Assembly (NCBI GenBank): GCA_033032865.1
Contig: JAWHQI010000305.1
Coordinates: 1,364,001 to 1,428,000, forward strand
Direction: 5' to 3'
DNA length: 64,000 nt
Origin: Dactylorhiza incarnata
Lineage: Eukaryota; Streptophyta; Magnoliopsida; Asparagales; Orchidaceae
In this document: piece after piece, positions 23,557-35,924 of the stretch
Position numbering within the stretch: the stretch's first letter is position 1
How the letters are laid out: each line of letters begins with the position of its first letter
The notes under the pieces: generated by a model
What the model saw: the letters and a program-made list of their open reading frames with translations, nothing else
Told to the model about the DNA's origin: nothing
Databases searched by the model: none
Program-made: the position numbers and the translations under genes

Positions 23557-25541
23557 TCAGCCTCGGCGGGGTATGACGTTGTCCTCTACTGGATTGTCAG
23601 CCTGAGGTCCGTGCGGGTTCGGGACCTGGTTTAGTAAAAACCTTCTGAGGAGGCCTTGCCGGATAAGACGCTCGATTTCCTCCTTCAGCCGGTTGCAGCC
23701 TTCAGTACTGTGTCCATGCCCGCGATGGAAGTCACAATATTGCGACTGGTTTCCTCTGTTTGGTGCAAGCGGCTCGGGCCGGCGAAGCGCGTTGCTATCA
23801 CGGATGGCAAGAAGAACGTTAGTTCTAGTAGTGTTCAAGGGAGTGTAGTCCTGATGCTGCTGGGATCCTCGATCTCGGTTGGCGTTGGCGTGATGCTTGT
23901 TGTTCTTATTGGGAACAGTCTGCGGCAACGACACCTCTTTCTTCCTCTTCGAGCTCCCCTCGAATTGCTGGCGGTGTGCTTCAATTGCTTCATCAGCTGC
24001 TATCTGGGCCTCGACTCTGTGAACGAGGTCTGGGTAGCTGGGTACAGTTTCTCGCATTAGTGCGGAGTAAAAGCCACCGGGGCGGAGCCCTCCAAGAAAA
24101 ACTCCTCGCAGAAGCTCGGGGTCCACCCCTGGAATCTGACGTGCCTCAATAGTGAAGCGGCGGAAGAAATCCTTAAGGCTCCGTTCGTTTCGCGAGTTTT
24201 GAGAGGAAGGTTTTGGTTTTGGGTATATCAAAACTAATTTTTTTGTTCGTTTGACATTTTTTAGGATGGAATTGGCATTTACAGAAAACCTATGGGTTTT
24301 GGAGAAAGGTGTTTGACCAAAACCAATTCCAGTGTTCGTTTGCTTATTTTAAAAGAGGGGATTGGTTTTGGCCCAAAACCCATGGGTTTTGCTTTTTGAA
24401 AAATTCTTCTATACCCAAAACTTACCTATTTAGATGGGTTTTGGGATAGTTTTGACACTGTTCATCATCATTGTGGCCAGAGTTCATCATCATCATTTTG
24501 GCCGTAGTAATGATTATGTTTTGGACCCTAGTAATGATTATCCGCAAATTTATTTTTCAAAATTTATTTTTCAAAACCTTCTTGCAAAACCATGGGTGCA
24601 AACGAACAAATTTTTTTTGTTTTGGACCAAAACCAAAACCTACAAAATTTTAGTTTTTGACCAAAACCAAAACCCTCCGTGTAAAACCCGCGAAACGAAC
24701 GGAGCCTAAGGGTTTCTCCGTCGCTCTGGCGGATCCCCGAAAGATGGGAGGGGTCTCGAACAATCCTGCGGTTGGCGATGAACTGGTCGGTGAACTGTCG
24801 GGCCATTTCTGCGAAGCTATCTATGACTCCTTGCAGAGAGTGGAACCAAGTGCGTGCTTGACCTTTTAAGGTTGCTGGAAACACCTGACAGAGGAGCTGA
24901 TCTGGAGCGTTGTAAATTCTCATGATGGTAGTGCAATAGTTCACGTGCTCCAACAGGTCGTCCGTCCCATCGAACGTTTCTATGTTGGGGAGCTTGAAGC
25001 CGTGAGGTACTGGGTGAGCTATAACGTGAGGAGCTAACGGGGAGCCATTGTGCAAGGGACGGCGAGCGGAAGTAACACGGCGCCCAACCTGACCGTACTC
25101 CTCTGCTACTATATTACGTATTTCTTCTCGAGTGGTCCTCCCTACTGCTTGTCGAGGGTCGACTCTTCCTTGGCGTTGGTGATGATGGTCGCCTTCTGGT
25201 CCCCGAGCGGGATGAGCGGAGCTTGCTGCGTCTGAAAGTTCTTCTGAGACATTATCCTCCTGAACCGCTGCCTCGATTGGAGCATGATTCGGGGTTGGGG
25301 GGAGTGGATCATTCAGCAATGGAGGTGGAGCGGGAGCTCGAGGAACCTCGAGATTTCTCAGCAGGGTTAGCATCTCAGTTTGATGCTCCTCCATTTGGCG
25401 CATGTGCCCTTCTAGCGCGGCAACGAGTGCTAATGGGGCCTCTTCGGCGTGAGGTGTGTTGATGAGCGAATGAGAGGGAGCGGGATCAATGCGTCCTTCT
25501 GGGATGGAACCATCGGTGGTGCGAGCACTTCTTCCTGCCAT
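23557..25541 (-). pseudogene. Tat gag of element A, split by a MITE
   Basis: The ATG is at 25541 (MAGRSARTTDGS), about 90 bp inside the primer site. The retrotransposon gag domain spans roughly 25000-24050 (LPNIETFDGTDDLLEHVNYC, then ATLKGQARTWFHSL). The frame is cut at 24706 by a MITE and resumes at 24176 (SLKDFFRRFTIEARQIPG). A C-terminal zinc-finger-like motif YCDFHRGHGHSTEGCNRLKE lies near 23690. Removing the MITE and one TAA copy leaves about 480 codons. Gag forms the particle that packages RNA; no pol follows. Confidence 0.85.
24177..24706. mobile_element. PIF/Harbinger-like MITE inside gag
   Basis: 530 bp with terminal inverted repeats (GGCTCCGTTCGTTTCGCG at both ends) and a TAA duplication (24174-24176, 24707-24709). 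The interior is itself inverted, with many CCAAAACC/GGTTTTGG motifs, so it folds extensively. The long minus-strand frame that runs from gag into it is a chimera and not a gene. Confidence 0.85.
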
Positions 25542-25625
25542 TGCTGTCAGTCACGAGTATTGCCACGAGGCGAATACTGTCTTCGAAAAGCTTTTGCAGA
25601 GTTTGGGGAACACTTTTCCCACAGA

Positions 25626-25633
25626 CGGCGCCA
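25626..25633 (-). promoter_or_regulatory. Primer binding site of element A
   Basis: On the minus strand TGGCGCCG lies 3 bases inside the 5' LTR. TGGCGCCG fits the 3' end of plant tRNA-Asp, though the following bases (TCTGTGGGAA) do not match it well. Element C has the same site. Confidence 0.6.
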
Positions 25634-25636
25634 AAC

Positions 25637-27762
25637 TGTTGCGGGTCGCTCAACGTTCTTTCAGACCGGGCGAATCTAACCGTCTTAGCCCGAGAGTGAA
25701 CCGAGCGTGCAAGCAGTCACAGAGAGAACGAACAGGTGGCAAGAAGACGTTTTTACTGTGGAAAACCCGGAAAGGGTGAAAAATCACGTGGTCGGATCGG
25801 CGCCGACCAAATTTCACTAAGTTGTGGAGTGTTACAAGTAATGATGCGAGAATCGGAAGCGACAGGCCGCTCCCGTTACAATTGCAGTTGAATGAAGGTC
25901 TCTGAGGGTGACAGGCCACCTCTCAGAAAAACTAAGTATTTTTCTCGGCCAGGAAGTCTTCAAAGTCCGCAGGAGATCTTCAAGCGACGATGGGGGTCTT
26001 CAAGCGACGAAGGAGGTCTTCGAAGGTTGAAGGAGATCTTCGGGTTCCGTAGGAGATCTTCGAATGCTGAAGGAGATCTTCAGGTTCCGAAGGAGATCTT
26101 CGGGTTCCGAAGGAGATCTTCGAATGCGGAAGGAGATTTTCGGGTTCCGAAGGAGATCTTCGGGTTCCGAAGGAGATCTTTGGGTTCCGAAGGAGATCTA
26201 CGGGTTCCGAAGGAGATCTTCGAATGCTGAAGGAGATCTTCGAGTTCCGAAGTAAATCTTCGAATGCTGAAGAAGATCTTCGAGGGAATTCCAGAGAGCT
26301 CTCTCCAGTCTAGAAAAACCAAGTCCCTTGAAATGAAGCCCTGGGGTTCCTTTTATAGCTTTTGAGGGTGGTTAGGGTGGTTATGGTGGTTAGGATGGCT
26401 ATCCGCACACCATAACTAATTTATGCGCTATATGCACATTTATCATGAATATGGCTATGCGCACACCAGTTTGTATAATTTTGGGATAATATGCATTCAT
26501 ATGATGGATATGGTTATGCGCGCACCATAACCATATTATTTGCTAGTCGCAGACCGTATGCCCACTTATTATGAATACGACTATGTGCACACCAGTTTGT
26601 ATAGTTTTGGGATAATATGCATTCATATGATGGATATGGTTATGCGCACACCATAACCATATTATTTGCTATATGCAGACCGTATTGGAAGATTTTACTA
26701 TTTACACCCCCATGTTGGAGGATTTTCACTATTTGCACCCCATGATGTGGAATTTTACTACTTGCACCCCATGATGTGGAGTTTTACTATTTGCACTCCA
26801 TGATGTGGAATTTTACTACTTGCACCCCATGATGTGGAGTTTTACTATTTGCACCCCATGATGTGGAATTTTACTACTTGCACCCCATGATGTGGAGTTT
26901 TACTATTTGCACTCCATGATGTGGAATTTTACTACTTACACCCCATGATGTGGAGTTTTACTATTTGCACCCCATGATGTGGAGTTTTACTATTTGCACT
27001 CCATGATATGTGGTTACAGGTTTAGGGAGGTTTAGCTTGGTCGTCCTCATTTTCTCCGCCGAATGAGGCGAGAGAGGTCGGACGAGCGCGTCCGTTGGTC
27101 AAGGGAGGCCGACTGGGGACGAGAGGAGAGGGGACGGAGAATGCGCCCGGCGGCGAGGGAGGCCGGCCGGCACTGCGCCCACCGCACGGCCGTGAGCGGT
27201 GCCGGGCGGGACCGCGCGCGCGCTAGCACGCGATTATCGCCCGCGCGGTGCCGGGCGCGCGGTGGCGCGCGACGCTAGGCGCGCGGTACTGCGTGGTGCC
27301 GGGCGCGCGGTGCCGCGCGGCCGGGGGTGCCGCGCGGCCGGAGGTGCCGCGCGGCCGGGGGTGCCGCGCGGCCGGGGGTGCCGCGCGGCCGGGGGTGCCG
27401 CGCGGTCGCGCGTGTCGTGCGGCTGGGCGGTGCCGCGCGGTCGCGGGATGTCGCGCGGCCGGGCGGTGCCGCGAGGCCGTGCGGCCGCGCGCCGTGCCGC
27501 GCGGCCGGGCGGTGCCGCGAGGCCGTGCGGCCGCGCGCCGTGCCGCGCGGCCGGGCGGTGCCGCGAGGCCGTGCGGCCGCGCGGCCTCGAGGCCGCGCGT
27601 GGTGCTGCGCGTGGCTTCGTGCGGTGGTTGCGGCGGTTGCGGTTGCGGTTATGGGCGGTTTTTCTCTTCCTTCTTGCCCATGCCTCCACCATCTTAGTGG
27701 GGAGTTGGGTTTTTGGCTAAACGCAGCCTGAGTTTCTCTACATAATAGATGATAACCCATCA
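25637..27762 (-). repeat. 5' LTR of element A
   Basis: 2126 bp. It shares the 20-bp (about 25970-26285) and 29-bp (about 26730-27005) tandem repeats with the other LTR. It has in addition a GC-rich array at about 27213-27640 (units such as CGCGGCCGGGGGTGC) that is nearly absent from the 3' LTR. Minus-strand TATAAAA at 26351-26357. Confidence 0.9.
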
Positions 27763-27767
27763 AGTCT

Positions 27768-28974
27768 AATATTTATATTTTAAGTAATTTTATTTTAATT
27801 AATTTTTAATATTTTTATCATAATTTTTCTCAAAGTTATATATATATAACTTTATCTTCATTTAGTTTAACAAATTTGATTTAATTTAATATTAATTTGA
27901 TGATCCTAATTATTAGGACGGTGCAAAATAAACCTTAATAACTACCAAAGCAAAGTAGAAATGTATGTGAGAACCAACCAACCAGAGTGGGCCCCAAGAG
28001 TGACATCATTGATTGAACCAACTATGGTTCTATATAAATCATAAATTCCATGCCAATTAATTGTCATAAATAATAATTACAACCAATCACCGATTTAATT
28101 ATACGGTACATATTAATTTAATCAAATTTATATTTCATATATAAGTAAATTTAAAGTAAAATAAAATTTAATTAAATAAAAAATAACGTAAGAGAATAGA
28201 CTGATTAAATAATATTAATTAAGCTAGCATGCTAAATACAATTTCAATACGTGGAAATTTAAACTAACATAAAATTTAATTTAAATAAAAAAACAACGTA
28301 AAAATAGATCGATTAAATAATATTAATTAAGTATGCTAAATTCAATTGCAATATATTTTAACTAAACTAAAGTTAGAAAAGATAAGCTAAAAAAATAACT
28401 CAATTGAATTTAAATAAGTTAATGTGATCAGTATATTCAAGCTCGATAATAACAATAATTTATTAATTAAAAAAAGAAGCACATATATATATTGATATTT
28501 TTTATTTATTTTTGGTGACATAATTGAATTTATCATAATCCAATGATTAATTTACATAATTTTATTTTAATATAACTAATTGAGATTTCTCACTCTGTAG
28601 TCAAATATAACATAAATTGTTGATGATGCTTACTTTTACGTTGATGCGTTCTGAATCATCTCCTACATCATCATGACATCATGTACTATATTTTATTTTT
28701 GTAATTACATCATCAACCATAAAACTTGCGATAAAGTAAAACTTTTAAAGAGAAAAATAAAATAAATAATTTGAATGCAAAAATAACATAAATTAAATAC
28801 AAGAAAAACAACAAAAGTAAAATTTTAATAGCCGCTACGATTAATCTGGCCCATACGTACATTCATCAAGATACGCAAAAGTGCATCACAATTTGCACGA
28901 ATCTTGATGACAAAACAGACTGACCTTCTAGCGCATAATTTTCTTATGCACCCGGACCAAAAAATAGTCCAAAC
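27768..28974. other. AT-rich intergenic DNA
   Basis: Very AT-rich. Two ~65-bp segments around 28150-28260 and 28265-28340 are direct repeats (AAATTTAATTAAATAAAAAA... GATTAAATAATATTAATTAA). No gene supported. Confidence 0.5.
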
Positions 28975-28977
28975 TAA

Positions 28978-29206
28978 GGATTCGTTTGGCGCGGTGGTGG
29001 CGGTCATGAACACGGTGGTTATGAACCGTTGTTCGTGAACGTCCGATCTCACCTAAATAAATTCACGCATTTTATGCTTAAAGCTAGTTTATTTTCTTGG
29101 TAGCGGTCTTAACCTTTGTCTTGCCGAACATACAATCTAATGAATCTATGATAATGACGTTTTTGACCCAACTCATAGGAGCAAATAAGCCGCGCCAAAC
29201 GAAGCA
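28978..29206. mobile_element. PIF/Harbinger-like MITE
   Basis: 229 bp with ends GGATTCGTTTGGCGCGG and CCGCGCCAAACGAAGCA, flanked by TAA (28975-28977, 29207-29209). Homologous end to end to 5776-6000. A second matching end lies at 29590-29612 (reverse complement TGGTCTGTTTGGGAGAGCGG), also followed by TAA. This may be one MITE inside or beside another of the family. Confidence 0.75.
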
Positions 29207-29612
29207 TAAGTGTCGCGCGACAGAAAACTAGTTTATGGCGGAGCTTGTTATTCCCGTTTGTTTTTGCGCCATCCTTTTCGAGCCCGAGCGTTTCGATCCC
29301 TACATAATTTTTTTTCGTTAGCAGCCTATGACCCCAACCTCCCGTCACAAGCATTTTCTCCCGTTTCTCCCATCGCGCAGGCGCAAGCAGATCTCGGCGG
29401 GCTGCTCGATCTCGACGACAACCCTCTCCTTCTCTTTCTCTATTTCGGATTGCACTGTCCGCAAATCTGTCTTCTCCTTCTCTATTCTGGTCTGCCTCGC
29501 CCTCTCGGCACAAGTCTCCGACTAGCGCTCGCCCGAGTTCTCTCCTTCGCCGGATCACCCTAAAATTTACGATTCTCCATTTACCACCACCACCGCTCTC
29601 CCAAACAGACCA
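29207..29612. other. GC-rich segment bounded by MITE-like ends
   Basis: About 400 bp between the right end of the MITE at 28978 and a further PIF-like right end at 29612. It is rich in CTC/TCT and could be a 5' UTR-like captured fragment. Open frames on both strands (about 117-149 codons) show no recognisable domain. Confidence 0.35.
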
Positions 29613-29615
29613 TAA

Positions 29616-31161
29616 GTGCTTCCTTATGGCAAGATCTTCGGTGGAAAAATATATTTCTGTTACTCAGTGCACTCAACTCTGCTTTATTATATTTTTTGTT
29701 CACAACTGACTACTATTTTATTATTTAAAATATATATCCGATCAGGAGAAAAAAGAGAGTAAAAAACTATACAAATACAATAGTACAAAGTAATAATAAA
29801 TTTCTCAGAATAATTAACATAAAATAAAATTATTGTTGATTAAAAAAACAGAGAGAATTTTTATTTCCCAATTATTTTGAGAAATTTTATTTTACTTAGT
29901 GTCTACTACTTCTATTTAATTATACAATATCAATTTTGCATATATAAAATAAGTTTGTATCATATAATTAATGTGTTTCTTCCTAGCCTATTTGTGCTTA
30001 TTCAAATCATTTAAATTTACTTTTATTTAACATAATTGCAATGCTCGACTTAAACATGTATCTTTTTTTCATCTCACACAAGTCGATGCGAAATCGTTGA
30101 ACTTTCATCATTATTTATTTTCCACAATTCTTAATTCTAGACCCTGAAACCGGTTTACAGGGGCAGATCCAGAGGGGACGCTTTTGGGATACTGCCCCTC
30201 AATTATTTTTTGCGAATTATTATAAGCAGGCCAATATTTTTCTATTCGAAGATCAAGCTCAATTTTGTGCTAACCCTTAATTTTGTATAACTTTATAATG
30301 TCAAGCCTTTTTTTATTTTTATTTATGCAGCCGATAATCCAATTCTTTTGAATAATTCATCATAGTCTAAATAATATTTATCTCTCTATACCTAGTAAGA
30401 TTAATTGATAATTGTTAATCTCACTAACACTTGAGTAGTATATCACAAATTTCATGATCTCTCTATCTTCAGTATTGTATATTTTTATTTAACTAGTTGC
30501 AGAGTTCCTCTCTCCATCTTTAAATTTGTTCATTTTTTTGTCTAAAGTGATGTTTCAATGCGTATTTTTCTTCATTTTCAAATTAGCCGTATGCGTGGAG
30601 TTCAATAGCGCACCTAGGCGAAGCCATTGAGCAGCTTGCGCGCCCTCAAAGATTCCACAAATGGGCGGAGCCCATTCAAACGAGCGACAATGCAAGAGGG
30701 GAACCCCGTGTCGGGCGCGACAATACTCCAATCAGGACAGTGAATCTGCTCGCGTTCTAGAGCCATGTTGAGTTTCACTCTGAGTTGATTCAATCTGATT
30801 TGGATGGATGACATCTTGTAATAGCTTTTGTTTGTATCTTATCTTTTATTTCTAATTTAAAAAAAAAAGTCAGTCTGCTTGTTCTCGTCTGCTTCTGGGC
30901 TGGCAGGTTTCACGCACGCACCGACACCACCTACACACCACCGACCACCTAAGAGCAGGCGAGCATATACAATGGTACTGCCATGGCCGAAGCTTTGTCG
31001 CGCAGAGGGCGGTGGGGTCCTGTGTTAGACTTAATTACTTGTATAAGATGACCATGTTATTACAAAAAAAAAAGTTTCCATAAAAAAGTACGACACTAAA
31101 GTTTTATCATAATTTTTTTTTTGAAAAAATTCACAATAGTTTGGGCACCTATCGCAGATTG
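29616..31161. other. AT-rich intergenic DNA with unclassified repeat fragments
   Basis: Mostly AT-rich. Near 30159, CAGGGGCAGATCCAGAGGGG resembles the left end of a hAT element, but no right end was found. A GC-richer unit at about 30590-30862 ends in a poly-A run and could be a retroposed sequence (LINE or SINE 3' part), but no domain is recognised. A GC patch at 30880-31020 has no clear gene. Confidence 0.35.
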
Positions 31162-31166
31162 GGTCT

Positions 31167-31343
31167 TGTTAGAATGACGCTCGAAGCATCCGCGTGAGTG
31201 TCTAGTTTGGAACACTCTACTCGTTGCCCCTAGCAGAGTATTTATAGGCAAACCCTAATTCCCCGGCGGGTGCGTGGATCCCTAACAGGTCCTAACCTAT
31301 CGCTAAGCATCCGTTAACCCGTTATATTCAATATACCTCAACA
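31167..31343 (-). repeat. 3' LTR of Copia D
   Basis: 177 bp, TGTTAGAATGACGCTCG to ATACCTCAACA, the same length as the 5' copy with about a dozen visible substitutions. Between this LTR and element B (31344-32094) lies the element's 3' untranslated DNA, with diverged repeats of a TCAAGTTTGGAATGA motif at about 31825-32010. Confidence 0.9.
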
Positions 31344-32094
31344 ATCTCCTCCTATAATGTAAATAAAGGGGGAACATCACATATTACTTAAACAAGATTC
31401 AATAACGACAAACATGAGTTTTCCAGAAAACATAAATATGAGTTTTAGAATACATAATATCTAAACTCAAACACATGGCTGGAAAGAACTCAAAACAGAT
31501 AAATGAACAGTAATCTATGCAAACAACTGATCATCATCCTCTGGGTCAAAATCAACTTTCTCTCCTCCAATCTCCACGTGATCTGCAAACAGACACAATA
31601 AGAATGTCATGAGACAAATCTCTATGAATTCTAATATTTGCAAATCAAAAGTAAAGTGAATAGTTCTAGCAGTAAAAGAACGTAATACTCTAACCAGGAA
31701 GAAAAGAATCACATATCAACATCTCTATCCAATTTACACAAAATTAGACAATTGATTTCAAAGAATCAAACCATGTTCCTTCGATTATTAAGATTATTAT
31801 CAAACGTTTCACAATTGTATTATATCATCAAGTTTGAAATGATACAACAAGCTGTGACCAATATATCGTCAAGTTTGGAATGATATAAGTAATGATCATA
31901 ATATCAGGACGCATATCAATAACTTAAGTATTCGTTTTTGGAATGACACTCAAATCAGCCTTTGAATTAAAAATAATTGCGTAAGTCATCAAGTTTGGAA
32001 TGACTGACAACTATCCATCTCTGGCTTTCATCAGATAGCATCTGGAATACTTCTGTGTGCTCACTTTAGATGCTCGAATGTAAGCAGACTACGG

Positions 32095-32774
32095 TGTTGA
32101 AACCTGCAACAGGTCTCTTGAGTTCGGACTCACTGGGGGTGTAGCCGATGCTTACTTCTCCCTCACTAGACTCTCGGGACAGGTGGATATGAGAATATGA
32201 ATTGACCCAAGGCTGAAGCGAGGAGGTCCCGCCACACACCCGGAAGATCTTAGAGAGCTTCCCCTCCCAAACCAGAGCTCAACCGGGCACCTTGGAGGGC
32301 GTTGGCAGCCGACCAAAAACTAGCCTGGAGGAGAGGATTCTCTAAAATCGGATCTCCTCCAAGGTGCCCTTAAGGGTCTATTTATAGTTTTTCCTAGGCT
32401 GGTCTGCAAATAACATGAATCCGCCTTTTAATTTTACTAACAGCACCCCAAATTGGTCTGCTAACAGCCTAACTCCGCTGTTCCGAAGGGCTATTTGCAG
32501 CCCACCAGGGGTATTAGGGTCATTTCCCCCTCAAATCATCCTGGGCGAGTGGTCCGTGAGGGCACCACTCACTGGGCACCCGCCCAGCTGGGCGAATGCC
32601 CACGCTTCCGGGCGAGTGGTCCGTGAGAGCACCACTCGCCTAACCCCTTCTCTTCCGCACCTGACCCCCACCAAACCGGGGATACTTCCACCTCCTAGCC
32701 GAGGCGAATGATCGGGCTGACCCAGGTCTCGCCATTTGGCTTGAGGGGCCCACTCGGCGAATACAGGTTGTACA
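32095..32774 (-). repeat. 3' LTR of element B
   Basis: TGTTGAAACCTGC to GGTTGTACA, 680 bp, same length as the 5' LTR. CTATTTATAG at about 32378-32387 is a TATA-like box readable on either strand. Confidence 0.9.
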
Positions 32775-32977
32775 CAATCCCCGCTCTTTGCGAGTGGTTA
32801 CTACGCTCGGAAAGAACAGTCCAACCCTGTATTCGGTGAGTGCTTGCTGACCGGACTCACAAGATTCTGTGGGTCCCACCGTTGCCCTATATATATCTCT
32901 TCCTGTCAGAGCTTCCTGGAGCGCTGACAACCTTTGATTCGGAGCTTCTTCCCTCTCCTAGTCCTTCACTGACATTA

Positions 32978-33857
32978 ATGTCTTCTCATAAGCCTTCCGC
33001 GAGACCCCTCTCGCGGGAGATGATCGAGCGTCTGGCCGCGGCCCAAGCTGTGACTGCCCCCAAGACAGCCAAATTTGCTCCCTGGCTTTTGTCTAAGCGG
33101 GATCCGAGTGCCCCATACGTCTCACGTCGAGCCAAGGCGATTCGACTGAATCGCCAGAGAGGCGAGACTTGCCTCGGAATCTCTTGTGGGTACTCCACCG
33201 GCGAACACTCCGCCGATGGATATTCTTCCGGCGAGGAATCCTCCGGACCCCGGGATGCAGGTATGAGGATTCCTCTCGTCCCTCTGTTTAGTTCCTCCCC
33301 TTACTTTGCCTCTGCTCTGACCATTCGCAGGGGATTTCGATGCCCGAGACCGGCCACGGGGCCGTCTCGAGCAGTGTCGCGGTGCCACCTCCCCCGGATG
33401 AGAGGCCTCCGGATCTGGACCTTACTCCACCACCTCCTCCGGGCGAGACCTCATTGCAGTCCGGTAAGTCGTAAACCCTTTTAGATTCACCCTTCATGCT
33501 GCTCGCTGCTGACCACTGTTTTTTGTAGCCCTTGACCCCAGTCTTCCGCTGCGGAACCCCTCCGTTCTTGCGGATGAGCCGAGGGTATCTCCTCAGAATG
33601 GATCCGGTCAGCAGGGCCGCGCGGATGATCCTGCGGATGCTCCAGCTCCTACCTCACAGCCCTACCGTCCTGGAAAGGGAAAAGTCCTACCTCCCGCCGG
33701 GCTGTTTGGAGCGCACCCCCATTCATCTCGTCCCTCAGGTCCCTCAGTCGATGAGCGAATAGCCACAGGGCATTTGTCATTAATGGGCGAGAGGGGTCGG
33801 CCCGGGTTCCGAGGCGTCGGGAAGGCGCGACTGCTATCTGCACACCCGTTACCTTGA
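32978..33857 (+). pseudogene. Antisense ORF 1 of element B (proline-rich, probably spliced)
   Basis: The plus-strand ATG at 32978 (MSSHKPSARPLSREM) follows a TATATATA at 32888-32895. Splice signals are visible: GTATGA at 33261 with TTCGCAG ending 33330, and GTAAGT at 33464 with TTTTGTAG ending 33528. Exons 2 and 3 join in frame and stay open to a TGA at 33855-33857. The first intron, as placed, changes frame, so either its sites differ or the gene is broken. The product is rich in Pro, Ser and Arg with no recognised domain. It lies just inside the LTR on the strand opposite to gag-pol. Confidence 0.5.
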
Positions 33858-34002
33858 AAGCCCAAACGCCGTTTAGCCCTTCTATAAATAGGCCTTTCAA
33901 CTACCATATTAAATACCTTACCATCCGCTCCTTCTCTTTCCTCGCGCTAGCACTCGCGCTTCTCTCTTCTCTGCTGCCTTCTTATCCTCCGTCATTCGCG
34001 TC

Positions 34003-35924
34003 ATGGGTGGTGATGCGGAAGGTAGAGCCAGGTGCGCCAGCGCGTTCGTCAACCACACCTTCGATTCATGCGACCTCTCCGACGAGGCTTACCTGACTGC
34101 GGTCGCGGATTACATCCCGCCTGGGTTCGAGGCGCGAAAGCCCAGGCCGGACTAGCGCCTAAACTCCATCTCGCCATGTGCTCTCGCGATCCCGCTAGAG
34201 CACTTCGAGGTGGGGTTTCGCCTTCCCATCTGGCCGGAACTCCGCCAGACCTTCAGATATTATGGAGTCGTGCCCGGCCAGCTCAACCCCAACTCCATCG
34301 CCATGCTGGTCGGGTACGCGAGCTATCTGCGAGAAGAGGGGATCGAGTTCTCGCTCCCCGTCTTCCGCAAGCTCTACACCTTTCGCTGCACCAACAACAT
34401 CTCATTCTTCTCGGGTGTGAACCCGCTCAAGCATTACGGGCTCCCGAATAAGAACCACGACTGGGTTCGGCGCTTCCTCTTCGTCAGCGGGAACCTGGGA
34501 AATACACTTCTCGCACCGGTGCAGGAGGAGGAGTCAACCTTCCGCCCCCCGACCCTAGGGAGGCACGAGGGCAAACTCCACCAATACATCTTGGAGCAGG
34601 GGATGGACCTCGTCTATCTCCGGCGAAACGTCAACTCGCTCCCGCTCATTCTGCAGGGCGAGGGTAAGTTTTTGGGACTTCGTTCGTTTCGATCTTGTGA
34701 CTCTTATATTATTCGCTAAATCATTCGCAATATTATACAGGCGTGCGTAGCTTCCCCCTGCATCCGCCGCGTCCCGCTGGGGCTTCCGTGTCCTTCGCAC
34801 AGGCTGCCGCGGATGCCTGTCGGGAGGAACCCTCCTCCTCCAAGCCTAGCGGAAAGAAGCGGAAACCTGGGGCGCTGACCTCCTCTTCTTCCAAGAAATC
34901 AAAGAATCCCCCCTCCGCCAAGGGGAAGGGGGTCTTGGACGAGACCCTAGGGGCGAGTGCTCAGACTCAGACCCTGGGAGCGGGTGCGCCAGGCGAGACC
35001 ACCCTTCGCGCGGGATCGTCGTTGCCGCCGCCTCCATTGCCCAGGGACCACCGGAACTTCCCCAACGGCGAGAAGTACGTGGACCCCTCAGGGGCCCCCC
35101 TGGTAAAGTGGGACAGGAACGCCAACAGGGTCTCGCTCTCCACCCTTCACCCATCGTGGATAGAGAGCGACCTCGCCAGTGGTGAGGCCTATGCCATCGC
35201 GTATGCCCTCTACGGCCAGGAGGATGCTGAAGTCTATGATGCCGAGACGACTCAGGTTCTCGCCCATGAGACCGCCAGGGCCATGCTGCGGGCGCTCGAG
35301 CTCGCGCATATGTCTTCGCGCCGGAGCATCAAACTGGCGCGGAGCTTGGCGGAGGTTGAGGAGTCCAGGACCATCGTTTCTGCTGAGGCGCAGGAACTCA
35401 GGACGAAGTTGGCAGCTGCGGAAGCTCTTCTCGCCAGCCGTCCTGTTGCAGAGGTATATATTTTCTCCTTTCCCGCGAGTGGCTTGTTGCCGATTGATGT
35501 ACTATCTTCTTACTACCTTTGTTATTATTTTTAGGACACCACGGTTGCCGAGATGCTTCGTGCTCGGGTGGCTGGCCTTGAAGACGAAGTCCGGCTGGCC
35601 AAGGCCGAGGCCCAGCGGTCGCGAGAAGCCGAGGTCTCGGCACTCGCCTTGGGGAGTGGGGGGCACTTCTACCCCCACCATGAGCTGGAGCAATTGATGC
35701 AGGAGAACGCCCAGAGCGCCGTGAAGCATGCGCTGCAGGTGTTGCGGCAGGCTGGGTACCTGAAGGAAGAGGCCGAATGCCTCTCTGCCCGACAGGTCGT
35801 CCCCGAGCTCTTCATCCCGATCCCCTTCCCGGAAGATGAGGATGGCGAGTCGCGAGAAGACGCCCTCCTATCGGATTCGGGCGAGAGCGATAGATCTTCT
35901 GGCGAGAAGCCTGCCGACCCCTGA
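34003..35924 (+). pseudogene. Antisense gene 2 of element B: plant 'gypsy-type transposon' domain and coiled coil, one stop
   Basis: Three exons can be joined in one frame: 34003-34663, 34741-35453 and 35535-35924, with GTAAGT/ATACAG and GTATAT/TTTTAG borders. This gives 587 codons. A single TAG at 34153-34155 (codon 51) interrupts it. TATAAATA at 33883-33890 is a fitting promoter. The N-terminal part (GFRLPIWPELRQTFRYYGVV, VGYASYLREEGIEFSLPVFR) resembles the plant domain annotated as putative gypsy-type transposase (PF04195), seen in Tat antisense ORFs. A Ser/Lys-rich linker and a coiled-coil region (ARVAGLEDEVRLAKAEAQRS) follow, and the tail is acidic. Its biochemical role is unknown. It is antisense to gag-pol. 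Confidence 0.75.

Larger units (their letters stand above)
17567..27762 (-). mobile_element. Tat-type gypsy element A (gag only, minus strand)
   Basis: LTRs at 25637-27762 (5') and 17567-19269 (3') are flanked by AGTCT (17562-17566, 27763-27767). On the minus strand the order is LTR, primer site TGGCGCCG, gag, tandem-repeat block, antisense gene remnant, polypurine tract (TTGGGGGGCAA next to 19269), LTR. Protease, RT, RNase H and integrase are absent, so it must have used pol from another element. A chromovirus-like solo LTR (19699-21999) and a MITE (24177-24706) inserted later. The first bases of the 3' LTR copy are degenerate (ATTTTA instead of TGTTGC). Confidence 0.85.

Noticed and set aside
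27199..27763. Several overlapping 130-170 codon frames
   Set aside because: They come from a GC-rich tandem array in the LTR with few possible stop codons; both strands are open and composition is Ala/Arg/Gly only.
30159..30360. hAT MITE starting CAGGGGCAGATCC
   Set aside because: Only one end is visible; no inverted copy or 8-bp duplication was found nearby.
33532..33907. Minus-strand frames opposite antisense ORF 1 of element B
   Set aside because: They are shadows of the plus-strand spliced frame, with no domain.
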